Origin: Aeromonas rivuli | Lineage (GTDB): Bacteria > Pseudomonadota > Gammaproteobacteria > Enterobacterales > Aeromonadaceae | Assembly (NCBI RefSeq): GCF_000820045.1 | Contig: NZ_CDBJ01000043.1 | Span: 223,320-287,319, forward strand | Length of the DNA stretch: 64,000 nucleotides | Direction: 5' to 3' | Shown here: piece by piece, positions 1 to 9,357 of the stretch | Numbering within the stretch: position 1 is the first letter of the stretch | How the letters are laid out: each line of letters starts with the position of its first letter | Translations under genes and position numbers: made by a program | Notes under the pieces: generated by a model | What the model was told of the DNA's origin: nothing | Database searches by the model: none | The model's input: only the letters and a program-made list of their open reading frames with translations

Positions 1-219
1 CAGAGGGCATGGAAAATGTCCACCCAAAATCTGATCTGCATCAAGAAAGTGAACTGCCTATTTATGGGTAATCTTCGGGAACCATGATCTCACTCATAGA
101 AAATGGTCTGACCAATATTTCTGCGCCAGATCACAGACAACATTTGGGTAACAGCCAATAAAAATAGCCTGCCCTGTTGGCAAGCCATTGATTTAAAAAA
201 CACAAACTTAATTTCAACA
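1..219. other. Non-coding left flank, probable pdhR promoter side
   Basis: No convincing gene is seen here. The stretch lies beyond the 3' end of ampD and is AT-richer than the rest of the window. It carries a PdhR-like operator at 102-116 (separate entry). In enterics pdhR-aceEF lies near ampD, so this is inferred to be the upstream region of a pdhR operon reading leftwards out of the window; pdhR itself is not visible. Confidence 0.5.
102..116. promoter_or_regulatory. Putative PdhR operator
   Basis: AATGGTCTGACCAAT matches the known PdhR consensus ATTGGT-N3-ACCAAT at all but one position and is nearly palindromic. PdhR is the pyruvate-responsive GntR-family repressor that autoregulates pdhR-aceEF in enterics. 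Binding is inferred from sequence only. Confidence 0.6.
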
Positions 220-798
220 CTAGCAGGATTTGTTTGTTTCCTGGCGATATCGCACCCAGTCAAAACTGCCGCCCGGATCCGTCTTGCGGCCCGGCGCTAT
301 GTCGCAGTGCCCCACCACCCGCTCTGCCACTATGGCCGGAAAACGCGCCTGAATGGTTCGAGTGAGACTCGCCAGCACGGCATATTGCGCAGGGCTATAA
401 GGCAGATCATCGGTCCCCTCCAGCTCGATGCCGATGGAGTAATCGTTGCACGCCTCTCGCCCCTCCCAGCAAGAGAGGCCCGCATGCCAGGCTCGGGCAA
501 TAAAAGGCACATATTGCACCAGCTCTCCGTCACGGCGGATCAGGCAATGGGCGGAGACCCGCAGTTGATGGATCTCGGCGAAATAGGGGTGGCCGTCGGG
601 ATTGAGGGTGCCGCTGAACAGCTCGTCGATATGAGGACCGCCGAACTGCCCTGGTGGCAGGCTGATACCGTGCACCACCAGCAAGGAGACATCCTCGGGG
701 CTGGCCCGCTCATTGTGATGAGGAGAGGGCACCCGTCTGGCCTGCTCGCACCAACCGTCTGAATCAATGGAAAATACTGTGTTAGGCTGGGTCATCAT
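220..798 (-). CDS. ampD: 1,6-anhydro-N-acetylmuramyl-L-alanine amidase AmpD
   Basis: Cytoplasmic zinc amidase that removes the peptide from anhydro-muropeptides during cell wall recycling; its loss raises AmpR-dependent beta-lactamase in many gammaproteobacteria. The 192-aa protein is an amidase_2 domain. Candidate zinc ligands, by comparison with E. coli His34, His154 and Asp164, are His43 (in VVHGI), His164 (in GHCDIAPGRKTDPG) and Asp174. Two adjacent ATG codons (798 and 795) follow a GAGAG ribosome site, so the exact start is ambiguous by one codon. It is divergent from the 908 gene, as ampD is from nadC in enterics. No ampE is visible; it would have to lie outside the window. Confidence 0.95.
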   Translation of the reverse strand: MMTQPNTVFSIDSDGWCEQARRVPSPHHNERASPEDVSLLVVHGISLPPGQFGGPHIDELFSGTLNPDGHPYFAEIHQLRVSAHCLIRRDGELVQYVPFIARAWHAGLSCWEGREACNDYSIGIELEGTDDLPYSPAQYAVLASLTRTIQARFPAIVAERVVGHCDIAPGRKTDPGGSFDWVRYRQETNKSC

Positions 799-867
799 CT
801 CTCTTGCTCATGGTATGGATGTGCGCATTACCGCCCTTAGGGTCTGGCTATCACTCCCCCCGCGTTC

Positions 868-881
868 ACAGCCCGGGCTGT
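868..881. repeat. 14-bp perfect palindrome in ampD/protease divergent region
   Basis: ACAGCCCGGGCTGT is a perfect palindrome with no loop, placed 27 bases before the ATG at 908 in the divergent promoter region. It could be an operator for a dimeric regulator or chance; nothing identifies a protein. Confidence 0.35.
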
Positions 882-907
882 TGTCCTGCACCGGGGGGCG
901 CTCTTAA

Positions 908-2259
<1,352 letters not shown>

Positions 2260-2286
2260 ACAGTCAACGCCGTTATTACCATTCAC

Positions 2287-2320
2287 CTGCCCCCGCTAGC
2301 CATGATGCCAGCGGGGGCAG
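2287..2320 (+). terminator. Stem-loop after nadC
   Basis: CTGCCCCCGCT (2287-2297) pairs perfectly with AGCGGGGGCAG (2310-2320) around a 12-base loop. The following bases are only weakly T-rich, so it may be a terminator or a 3'-end stabilising hairpin for nadC mRNA. Confidence 0.6.
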
Positions 2321-2683
2321 GGAACTCTTCTTAGTCAAGCCCCTCAATCCTTTCGGTTCACTCCCTCGATCTCCCCCCTTTCCCCGATACCGGGGCAGCA
2401 ATCAACCCCTGACGCATCTCGACTTGCAAAAGACGCCATTGACGCCTTTTCTTTAGGCAAGGCCCGCCCATGGTAAAAGGAGAAACCGGAACAGCAGACT
2501 GAATGAAAGGGAACCAAAGGAGGCCACTAACCTTCTGATTTATCTCTACTTATGTCATTAATTTAATGCTCGTCAACTAAACTGGATTGCGTTGTTGCCA
2601 AGTGCAGCAGTTTGGCTAAGCTGCCAAGAGCGGTGAGGTCACCGCCAGTGTTATCAGGACCATGTGAAATAAGGATATTGAAG
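2321..2683 (+). other. Non-coding leader region upstream of tapA
   Basis: About 360 bases without a supportable gene. The segment around 2536-2580 is AT-rich and is the likeliest place for the tapA promoter, but I cannot name a clear -35/-10 pair or a correctly spaced sigma-54 site. A 16-base inverted repeat (GCGGTGA-GG-TCACCGC, 2630-2645) lies about 38 bases before tapA and may be an operator or mRNA hairpin. AAGGATATTGAAG directly before 2684 gives the ribosome site. Confidence 0.5.
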
Positions 2684-3118
2684 ATGAGAAAGCAAACAGG
2701 CTTTACCCTGATCGAACTGATGATCGTCGTGGCCATCGTCGCCATACTTGCCGCCATCGCCCTGCCGGCGTATCAGAGTTATACCAAACGTGCCAAATTT
2801 TCGGAGGTTATCGCAGCGGTAGGGCCGGCAAAAACGGCCGTTGAAGTGTGCGTGCAAGGATGGGCTGGCGTATCCAGCGCTGTTGGTGCCAGCTGTGCCT
2901 TGGCAGGTGAAAATGCCGTATCAGGAGCAAGCGCACAGACAGTGAACTTTGATAATGTGGACGTAGCTAATGCCGCAGGTGTGATTACCATCACAGGCAC
3001 CGCCGCTGCCGCATTGGATTCATCCACTTATGCATTAATTACCTCTGGTGCAGTCATCCCTGGTGGCCAAGTGTTGTGGCAAATTTCAGGATCATGCGTT
3101 ACTGATGGTAAATGCTAA
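2684..3118 (+). CDS. tapA: Type IV pilin TapA (prepilin)
   Basis: Major subunit of the Tap type IV pilus. The 144-aa prepilin has a short positively charged leader ending in Gly6, then the type IVa N-terminus [20 protein letters not shown] with Glu5 of the mature chain, so cleavage and N-methylation fall at Gly6/Phe7. The C-terminal half is hydrophilic with four Cys: two in the centre (CVQGWAG and GASCAL) and two forming the end loop (GSCVTDGKC), probably disulfides. The start at 2684 was preferred over an upstream in-frame start because it gives a short leader and follows an AAGGA site. Codon use in the central part is more AT-rich than in tapB, as expected for a variable pilin. Confidence 0.92.
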   Translation: MRKQTGFTLIELMIVVAIVAILAAIALPAYQSYTKRAKFSEVIAAVGPAKTAVEVCVQGWAGVSSAVGASCALAGENAVSGASAQTVNFDNVDVANAAGVITITGTAAAALDSSTYALITSGAVIPGGQVLWQISGSCVTDGKC

Positions 3119-3121
3119 CCC

Positions 3122-4828
3122 ATGACCTCTAGCCCCCATAGCGGCCTGGCCCTGAGCCTGGCCGCTTCTTCCCTGATCAGTGAGTCCGACTCACAGCACC
3201 ACCTGAGCCAGGCACGGGCCCAGCGCAAACCCTTTGTCACCTACCTTATCGAGAATGACATCCTCGCCAGCAAGACGCTGGCCGAGTTTTGCGAGCTGGA
3301 ATATGGAGTACCTCTGCTGGATCTTGCCGCTTTCGACCTGGCCGAGATCCCGCAGAAATACCTCAATCAGAAGTTGATCGACAAGCACCATGTGCTGCCC
3401 ATCTACACCCAGGGTCATACCCTCTACATCGCCATGTCCGACCCGACCAATGTGGCGGCCCTGGAAGATTTCGGCTTCAGCTTTGGCCTGCATACCGAGG
3501 CCCTGCTGGTCGAAGAGGATAAACTGAGCCAGGCCATCGGCAAGCTGCTCGAGAGCGAGCATGATGCCCTTGGCATGGACGATATTGATGAGACCGAGAT
3601 CTCGGCACTCGAAGTGGCTGACGATAGCAGTCGCCTCGACGAAAGCGTCAATACCGCCGACGACGATGCCCCCATCGTCAAATACATCAACAAGATCTTG
3701 ATGGATGCGATCCGGCAAGGTGCATCCGACCTGCACTTCGAACCCTATGAGTTCAAGTACCGCATCCGCTTTCGTATCGATGGCATACTGCACGAAGCCT
3801 CCACCCCGCCGGTCAATCTGGCCAACCGCTTCGCCGCCCGCCTCAAGGTTATGGCCAGACTCGATATTGCCGAACGACGCCTGCCCCAGGATGGCCGTAT
3901 CAAACTCAAGCTGTCCCGTAACCGATCCATGGATATGCGGGTCAATACCCTGCCGACCATGTGGGGCGAGAAGGTCGTCATCCGGTTGCTTGACTCCTCG
4001 GCGGCCCGGCTCAACATTGAGCAACTGGGCTTTGACGAGGCGCAGAAACAGCAATACCTGACCGCACTTAACAAGCCACAGGGCATGATCCTGGTAACAG
4101 GGCCCACCGGCTCTGGCAAGACGGTGTCCCTCTATACCGGCCTCAACATACTCAATACCCATGAAGTCAACATCTCCACCGCAGAAGATCCGGTGGAGAT
4201 CAACCTGCCCGGGGTCAACCAGGTGCAGGTAAATCCCAAGGCAGGGCTCACCTTCGCCAGCGCCCTGCGCTCCTTCCTGCGCCAGGATCCCGATGTGGTC
4301 ATGGTCGGAGAAATACGGGATCTGGAAACCGCAGAGATAGCCATCAAGGCCGCCCAGACCGGCCACCTGGTACTCTCGACCCTGCACACCAATTCGGCAG
4401 CAGAGACCCTGACCCGGATGATGAACATGGGGGTGCCGGCCTTCAACATCGCCTCGTCGGTGACCCTCATCATGGCTCAACGGCTCGCCCGCAAGCTGTG
4501 CGATCACTGCAAAGAACCTGACGCTATCCCCGATACCGAACTGACTGCGCTGGGCTTCAACGCCCAGCAAGTCTCCGCAGGGATAAGACTGTTCAAACCC
4601 AAGGGATGCAAGGAGTGTACCGGGGGTTACAGGGGGCGGGTCGGCATTTATGAAATACTGTTGATGTCAGAAAATATCGCCAAACTCATCATGCAGGGGG
4701 CGAACTCGTTGCAAATTGCCGCCATCGCCCAGAAGGAGGGGATGCGTACCCTGCGGTTATCAGGCCTTGAGAAGGCCCGTCTCGGCATCACCAGTCTGAG
4801 TGAAATCAATAGAATAACCACCAACTAA
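3122..4828 (+). CDS. tapB: Type IV pilus assembly ATPase TapB (PilB family)
   Basis: Cytoplasmic hexameric ATPase that powers pilus extension. The 568-aa length is typical of PilB. In order: an N-terminal GspE-N type domain (about 10-160), then the secretion ATPase core with Walker A GPTGSGKT (about residue 327), an Asp-box/Walker B region ([13 protein letters not shown]) and the His box around [12 protein letters not shown] zinc tetracysteine is visible as CDHC (about 460) and CKEC (about 497). It begins 3 bases after the tapA stop, so the two are probably co-transcribed. Confidence 0.95.
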   Translation: MTSSPHSGLALSLAASSLISESDSQHHLSQARAQRKPFVTYLIENDILASKTLAEFCELEYGVPLLDLAAFDLAEIPQKYLNQKLIDKHHVLPIYTQGHTLYIAMSDPTNVAALEDFGFSFGLHTEALLVEEDKLSQAIGKLLESEHDALGMDDIDETEISALEVADDSSRLDESVNTADDDAPIVKYINKILMDAIRQGASDLHFEPYEFKYRIRFRIDGILHEASTPPVNLANRFAARLKVMARLDIAERRLPQDGRIKLKLSRNRSMDMRVNTLPTMWGEKVVIRLLDSSAARLNIEQLGFDEAQKQQYLTALNKPQGMILVTGPTGSGKTVSLYTGLNILNTHEVNISTAEDPVEINLPGVNQVQVNPKAGLTFASALRSFLRQDPDVVMVGEIRDLETAEIAIKAAQTGHLVLSTLHTNSAAETLTRMMNMGVPAFNIASSVTLIMAQRLARKLCDHCKEPDAIPDTELTALGFNAQQVSAGIRLFKPKGCKECTGGYRGRVGIYEILLMSENIAKLIMQGANSLQIAAIAQKEGMRTLRLSGLEKARLGITSLSEINRITTN

Positions 4829-4890
4829 TTTGTCAGGCCGCCGACTTATCACGCCGCTCATCAAGCGGCCCTCATTGCAAGGATGCAAGG

Positions 4891-6132
4891 ATGGCTACCC
4901 TTACGAAGAAGCGTAATGCTCCCCCCAAGGTTTATACCTTCCGCTGGAAAGGGGTCAACCGCAAAGGTAAAAACGTATCCGGCGAGCTGCAAGCCGAGCA
5001 TATCAACACGGTCAAAAGCGAGCTGCGCAAACAGGGTGTCAACGTCACCAAGGTACACAAGAAGAGCCAGGGGCTCTTCTCCAAAGCCGGTGCCAAGATC
5101 AAGCCCATGGACATCGCCGTGGTCACCCGCCAGATAGCCACCATGCTGAGCGCTGGCGTGCCCCTCGTACAGAGCCTGCAGATCATCGCCCGCAGCCACG
5201 AGAAGACGAGCATGCGCGAGCTGATGGGGCAGATTGCCAGCGATGTCGAAACCGGCACTCCCATGTCGGAAGCCTTGCGCCAGCACCCCCGCCACTTCGA
5301 CGAGCTGTACTGCGATCTGGTCGAAGCGGGGGAGCATTCCGGGGCACTCGAGACCATCTATGATCGCATCGCTACCTATCGGGAAAAGGCCGAAGCGCTC
5401 AAATCCAAGATCAAGAAGGCCATGTTCTACCCCTGCATGGTGATCCTGGTGGCCATCATAGTGACCTCCATACTGCTGTTGTTTGTCATCCCCCAGTTTG
5501 AAGACATCTTCAAGAGCTTTGGCGCCGAACTGCCCATTTTTACCCAGTTCGTCATCGGCATCTCCCGCTTCATGCAGGATTGGTGGTATGTGATCTTCGG
5601 GGGGATAGCCCTGGCCATCTTCCTCTATGTGCGGGCCTGGCGCCGCTATCCCAAAGTCCGCAACAACACCGACAAGTTCATCCTCACCATCCCCGTGGTC
5701 GGCATGATATTGCACAAGGCCGCCATGGCCCGTTTTGCCCGTACCCTCTCCACTACCTTCAGTGCCGGTATACCCCTGGTGGATGCACTGATCTCGGCTG
5801 CAGGGGCCTCGGGGAACTATGTCTATCGCAGCGCCATCCTCGACATTCGTAACGAGGTCGTCGCCGGGATGCAGATCAACGTCGCCATGCGCACCGTGGA
5901 TCTCTTCCCCGACATGGTGATCCAGATGGTGATGATAGGAGAGGAATCTGGCGCTATCGATGAGATGCTCTCCAAGGTCGCGACCATCTTCGAGCAGGAG
6001 GTTGACGATCTGGTCGACGGCCTCACCAGCCTGCTCGAGCCCTTCATCATGGTGGTGCTGGGCGTGCTGGTTGGCGGCATGGTGGTGGCCATGTATCTGC
6101 CCATTTTCAAACTGGGCTCTGTCATCCACTAG
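4891..6132 (+). CDS. tapC: Type IV pilus inner-membrane platform protein TapC (PilC family)
   Basis: Polytopic inner-membrane protein on which TapB acts during pilus assembly. The 413-aa protein has two T2SSF repeats (about residues 75-200 and 280-405). Membrane segments are visible around MVILVAIIVTSILLLFVIP, WYVIFGGIALAIFLYV and the C-terminal FIMVVLGVLVGGMVVAMYLP. The start at 4891 follows a tandem AAGGATGCAAGGATGG, giving a ribosome site. It is 62 bases after tapB in the same operon. Confidence 0.95.
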   Translation: MATLTKKRNAPPKVYTFRWKGVNRKGKNVSGELQAEHINTVKSELRKQGVNVTKVHKKSQGLFSKAGAKIKPMDIAVVTRQIATMLSAGVPLVQSLQIIARSHEKTSMRELMGQIASDVETGTPMSEALRQHPRHFDELYCDLVEAGEHSGALETIYDRIATYREKAEALKSKIKKAMFYPCMVILVAIIVTSILLLFVIPQFEDIFKSFGAELPIFTQFVIGISRFMQDWWYVIFGGIALAIFLYVRAWRRYPKVRNNTDKFILTIPVVGMILHKAAMARFARTLSTTFSAGIPLVDALISAAGASGNYVYRSAILDIRNEVVAGMQINVAMRTVDLFPDMVIQMVMIGEESGAIDEMLSKVATIFEQEVDDLVDGLTSLLEPFIMVVLGVLVGGMVVAMYLPIFKLGSVIH

Positions 6133-6216
6133 TGCGATCAAACCATCCCGGCGGGGGGCCAGCGCCCTCAGCCGCCGGGGTCATGCTACACTGCCTGCTT
6201 CCTTATCCGAGACTCG

Positions 6217-7089
6217 ATGCAACCCATGACTGAACTGGCGCTCAGCCTGCCCTGGCTCTACCTGGCCCTGGTATTTCTCTTTTCCCTGACCATTGGCAGC
6301 TTCCTCAATGTCGTCATCCACCGTCTGCCCATCATGCTCGAGCGTGGCTGGCTGGCCGAGTATCGGGACTACTTTCATCCTGAGAGCGAGCCCGCCCCTA
6401 CCGAGCCCTATAACCTCATGGTGCCACGCTCCCGGTGCCCCCATTGCCACCATGCCATCAGCGCCCTGGAAAACATCCCGCTATTGAGCTGGCTCTGGCT
6501 CAAGGGGTGCTGCCGCAGCTGCTCCGCGCCTATCTCGGCGCGCTATCCCCTGGTCGAGCTGCTCACCGCCCTGCTCTCCGTCGTCGTGGCCAGCCGCCTG
6601 CCTGCTGACCCTTCCCTGCTGGCCTATCTGCTGCTCACCTGGGTGCTGGTTGCTCTGACCTTCATCGATCTGGACAAGATGCTACTGCCAGATCCCCTCA
6701 CGCTGCCGCTGCTCTGGGCTGGCCTGCTGGTCAACCTCATCTGGCAGAAGGTGCCCTTGGCGGATGCCGTCATCGGGGCCATGGCCGGTTATCTGGTGCT
6801 CTGGAGCCTCTATTGGGCCTTCAAGCTGCTCACCGGCAAGGAAGGGATGGGTTATGGTGACTTCAAGTTGCTGGCAGCCCTGGGTGCCTGGCTCGGCTGG
6901 CAGGCGCTGCCGCTGATCCTGCTGCTCTCCTCCTTGGTGGGTGCCGTGATCGGCATAGCCCTTATCGTCTCCCGCCGCCAAGCGCACAGCAAACCCATCC
7001 CCTTCGGCCCCTATCTCGCCATCGCCGGTTGGGTCGCTCTGCTCTGGGGAGATAGCATCACCACCTGGTATCTGCACATGGTGCTCTGA
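6217..7089 (+). CDS. tapD: Prepilin peptidase / N-methyltransferase TapD (PilD family)
   Basis: Bifunctional inner-membrane enzyme that cleaves the TapA leader and methylates the new N-terminal Phe. The 290-aa protein has the N-terminal cytoplasmic zinc region with two CxxC pairs (CPHC and CRSC, about residues 74-102), then the A24 aspartyl peptidase part with catalytic Asp in FIDLDKMLLPD and in MGYGDFK, spread over about seven further membrane segments. In Aeromonas hydrophila TapD is known also to process type II secretion pseudopilins. MQPMTELAL offers two starts (6217 or 6226); the first is used. Confidence 0.95.
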   Translation: MQPMTELALSLPWLYLALVFLFSLTIGSFLNVVIHRLPIMLERGWLAEYRDYFHPESEPAPTEPYNLMVPRSRCPHCHHAISALENIPLLSWLWLKGCCRSCSAPISARYPLVELLTALLSVVVASRLPADPSLLAYLLLTWVLVALTFIDLDKMLLPDPLTLPLLWAGLLVNLIWQKVPLADAVIGAMAGYLVLWSLYWAFKLLTGKEGMGYGDFKLLAALGAWLGWQALPLILLLSSLVGAVIGIALIVSRRQAHSKPIPFGPYLAIAGWVALLWGDSITTWYLHMVL

Positions 7090-7155
7090 CCCCCGCTTGG
7101 GGCACAATAACCAGCAAGACGAATAAAGAACGATCACTTCAGGACACACTCACCC

Positions 7156-7770
7156 ATGTATATAGTCGCAATCACAGGGGGCATAGGCAGTGGCAAGACC
7201 ACTGTCGCCAATCTGTTTGGCGAGCTGGGCATCGACATCATTGATGCGGATGTCATCGCCCGCGAGGTGGTGGAACCCGGTACGCCAGCACTGGCGGCCA
7301 TCACCCAGCACTTCGGGGTTGGCGTGCTCGATGAAGAGGGTGCACTGGACAGACGCAAGCTCCGTGACCGCGTGTTCAGAGAGCCCGATGCCAAGGGGTG
7401 GCTCAACGCCCTGCTCCACCCCCTGATCCGCCAGGAGATGCAGCGCCAATGCGCCGAGGCTAGCTCCCCTTATTGCTTGCTGGTGGTGCCCCTGCTGGTT
7501 GAAAACCGGCTCACCGCCATGGCTAACCGGGTACTGGTGGTCGATGTGGACGAGGAGACACAGATCACCCGCACTTGTCGTCGTGATGGGGTCAGCCGTG
7601 AACAGGCCAGGGCCATCGTCACCGCTCAAGCGAGTCGTATGGCTCGCTTGGCCGCCGCCGATGACATCATTGAGAACCGGGACGGCTCTCCCGAGCTATT
7701 GCGTGGGCGAATTCTGGCGCTGCACCAAACATATCTGACATTTGCCACTCAACAAGCCCGGCAACTGTGA
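7156..7770 (+). CDS. coaE: Dephospho-CoA kinase
   Basis: Last step of coenzyme A synthesis: ATP-dependent phosphorylation of the 3'-hydroxyl of dephospho-CoA. The 204-aa P-loop protein has Walker A GGIGSGKTT (about residues 8-16), the Asp pair in IDIIDADVIAREVVEPG and the lid region RLAAADDIIENRDG. It lies 66 bases after tapD, the gene order commonly seen in gammaproteobacteria (pilD-coaE-zapD-yacG). Confidence 0.96.
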   Translation: MYIVAITGGIGSGKTTVANLFGELGIDIIDADVIAREVVEPGTPALAAITQHFGVGVLDEEGALDRRKLRDRVFREPDAKGWLNALLHPLIRQEMQRQCAEASSPYCLLVVPLLVENRLTAMANRVLVVDVDEETQITRTCRRDGVSREQARAIVTAQASRMARLAAADDIIENRDGSPELLRGRILALHQTYLTFATQQARQL

Positions 7771-7807
7771 GTACACTAGGCCGGTTTATGGCTGGCCAGG
7801 ATTAGGC

Positions 7808-8530
7808 ATGATTTACGATTTCCCTCTCAACGAAAAAAGCCGGACCTATCTTCGTCTGGAATCACTGTTCAACCAGATCCATGACAATCTGGGTAGCGAT
7901 CACCCCTGGTCTCATATCGCCTTCTTCAAGGGGCTGTTCGATCTGCAGGAACTGCTCGAGCGGGGAGATCTGCGCTCGGATCTCATCAAGGATCTTGAAC
8001 GCCTGAGTCAGCGCCTCGGCCACTGGGCAGAGCTGCCCGATGTCGATCTCGACCAGATCCGTGCGATGCAACAGGAGAGCAGCCAGCTTTCCCGCAAGCT
8101 GTTGGGTGCCGCGCGTCCCGGCGCTCGCCTCAAGGAAGACAAGCTGCTCGGCTCCATCCGCCAGCGTTTCTCCATTCCCGGCGGACTCTGCGCCTTTGAT
8201 GTGCCTCAGCTGCACCACTGGTTGACCACCCCGGCGTCCCTGCGACACCCGCAGATGGAAGCCTGGCTGAGCGACATCCAGTTGCTGATGGGGGCGATTG
8301 GCCTCTTGCTGCGACTGTGGCGCGATGCGTCCCACTTCAGCGATCAGGTCGCCACCAATGGTTTCTATCAGGACACGGCGGAGAATGCGGAGTTGATCCG
8401 TATCCGCTTGCCCCATGCCATGGGTTGCTACCCGACCCTGAGTGGCCACAAGAACCGCTTTGCGCTGCGCTTCCTGCCCACCCAGGAACAACCCATTGGC
8501 GATGTGCCCTTCCAGCTCGCCTGCTGCTAA
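7808..8530 (+). CDS. zapD: Cell division protein ZapD (YacF)
   Basis: Cytoplasmic FtsZ-binding protein that bundles FtsZ filaments and promotes Z-ring assembly. The 240-aa protein begins [18 protein letters not shown], the family-typical N-terminus; this start at 7808 is preferred to an in-frame upstream start inside coaE. The family is an alpha-helical domain followed by a beta-rich domain; no enzymatic motif is expected. Confidence 0.94.
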   Translation: MIYDFPLNEKSRTYLRLESLFNQIHDNLGSDHPWSHIAFFKGLFDLQELLERGDLRSDLIKDLERLSQRLGHWAELPDVDLDQIRAMQQESSQLSRKLLGAARPGARLKEDKLLGSIRQRFSIPGGLCAFDVPQLHHWLTTPASLRHPQMEAWLSDIQLLMGAIGLLLRLWRDASHFSDQVATNGFYQDTAENAELIRIRLPHAMGCYPTLSGHKNRFALRFLPTQEQPIGDVPFQLACC

Positions 8531-8536
8531 CCAAGA

Positions 8537-8557
8537 GATGGGAGCCTGGCTCCCATC
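8537..8557 (+). repeat. Hairpin between zapD and yacG
   Basis: GATGGGAGC and GCTCCCATC form a 9-bp stem around CTG just after the zapD stop. There is no following T-run, so it is more likely an mRNA processing or stabilising structure than a terminator. Flanking AAGAGATG/CATCTCTT could extend pairing. Confidence 0.4.
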
Positions 8558-8591
8558 CTGCGTCATTCATCTCTTGCCTGTGGAGGAACTC

Positions 8592-8786
8592 ATGGTCACC
8601 AAGGTCAACTGCCCCAATTGCCAAACCCCCGTGGAATGGGGGCCGCAGAGCCCGTTTCGCCCCTTCTGCAGCAAGCGCTGCCAGCTGATCGATCTTGGCG
8701 AGTGGGCCGATGAAGAGAAGCGGATCCCGGGAGAGCTCAATCCGGATCTGCTGCCAGATCCCGATGCCGGAGAGGAGTGGCGCTGA
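8592..8786 (+). CDS. yacG: DNA gyrase inhibitor YacG (zinc protein)
   Basis: Small zinc protein that in E. coli binds GyrB and inhibits DNA gyrase. The 64-aa chain has the full zinc site: CPNC near the N-terminus and CSKRC about 20 residues later, then [17 protein letters not shown], which is highly typical. The start at 8592 is chosen because a strong GGAGG lies 5 bases upstream. It is the last gene before the bidirectional terminator. Confidence 0.95.
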   Translation: MVTKVNCPNCQTPVEWGPQSPFRPFCSKRCQLIDLGEWADEEKRIPGELNPDLLPDPDAGEEWR

Positions 8787-8799
8787 GCCCTCCCCCTCC

Positions 8800-8836
8800 A
8801 TAACAAAAAAGGGCCACAATGGCCCTTTTTTGTTAT
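8800..8836. terminator. Bidirectional rho-independent terminator (yacG / mutT)
   Basis: A 17-bp perfect inverted repeat (ATAACAAAAAAGGGCCA, loop CAA, and its complement) has an A-run on the left and a T-run on the right. It can stop transcription on both strands and sits exactly between the convergent yacG and mutT genes. Confidence 0.95.
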
Positions 8837-8861
8837 CAACGTTTCGCTACCGCATTCGTTG

Positions 8862-9272
8862 TCAGCTTTTAGCGACCAAACCCTGTAGCCGCGCGACTAT
8901 GGGGCCATTGGCATCCGGGAACTGGTAGTTATCCAGCTCGGCCAGGGGTACCCACAGACACTCCTGGCCCTCCTTGCCAAAGGGTTCACCACTGAACTGC
9001 GTCACCTTCCAGATATCCAGCAATACCTGTTTCTCGGGATAGTCATGATGCAACTCCATGAAGGGGGCGCAATCCTCGACCCGGATGCCGATCTCCTCCC
9101 ACAGCTCCCTGTCCAGGGCTGCCAGCAGATCTTCCCCCGCCTCAACCTTGCCACCGGGGAACTCCCAACGATCGCCCTGGTGACGGTCTGAGGAGCGTTT
9201 GGCGATGAAGATGTCACCCCGCTCGTTCTCGATGACGCCAACCGCCACCCAAATCCGCTTCTTCTGTTCCAC
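8862..9272 (-). CDS. mutT: 8-oxo-dGTP diphosphatase MutT
   Basis: Nudix hydrolase that removes 8-oxo-dGTP from the nucleotide pool and prevents A:T to C:G transversions. The complete Nudix box is GGKVEAGEDLLAALDRELWEEIGI. The reading frame is open upstream to 9326, but that far start lies inside the secA terminator stem. I chose the GTG at 9272, which gives VEQKKRIWVAVGVIEN, aligning with the E. coli N-terminus, and has GAGGTGA a few bases upstream; GTG at 9281 is an alternative. It is last in the lpxC-M23-secA-mutT series. Confidence 0.9.
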   Translation of the reverse strand: MEQKKRIWVAVGVIENERGDIFIAKRSSDRHQGDRWEFPGGKVEAGEDLLAALDRELWEEIGIRVEDCAPFMELHHDYPEKQVLLDIWKVTQFSGEPFGKEGQECLWVPLAELDNYQFPDANGPIVARLQGLVAKS

Positions 9273-9305
9273 TCGCTTCACCTCATGGCTGACCACTCGG
9301 GCCCT

Positions 9306-9337
9306 TAACAAAATGAAGGCGGGCACTGGGCCCGCCT
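9306..9337 (-). terminator. Rho-independent terminator after secA
   Basis: On the minus strand AGGCGGGC and GCCCGCCT form an 8-bp GC-rich stem with a 5-base loop, followed by TCATTTTGTT. It separates secA from mutT; read-through would be needed for co-transcription. Confidence 0.7.
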
Positions 9338-9357
9338 CCTTATGACTGATTGACGAC

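Noticed and set aside
2578-2620. Possible sigma-54 promoter for tapA (TGGATTGCGTTGTTGCC)
   Set aside because: The GG and GC elements are one base too far apart for a sigma-54 site, so it was not listed.
4861-6141. Long minus-strand open frame opposite tapC
   Set aside because: Antisense shadow of a well-identified gene; the product is Asp/Glu/His-rich with no family features.
8862-9326. mutT start at GTG 9326
   Set aside because: This start lies inside the secA terminator stem and would add residues absent from the family; a later GTG with a ribosome site was chosen.
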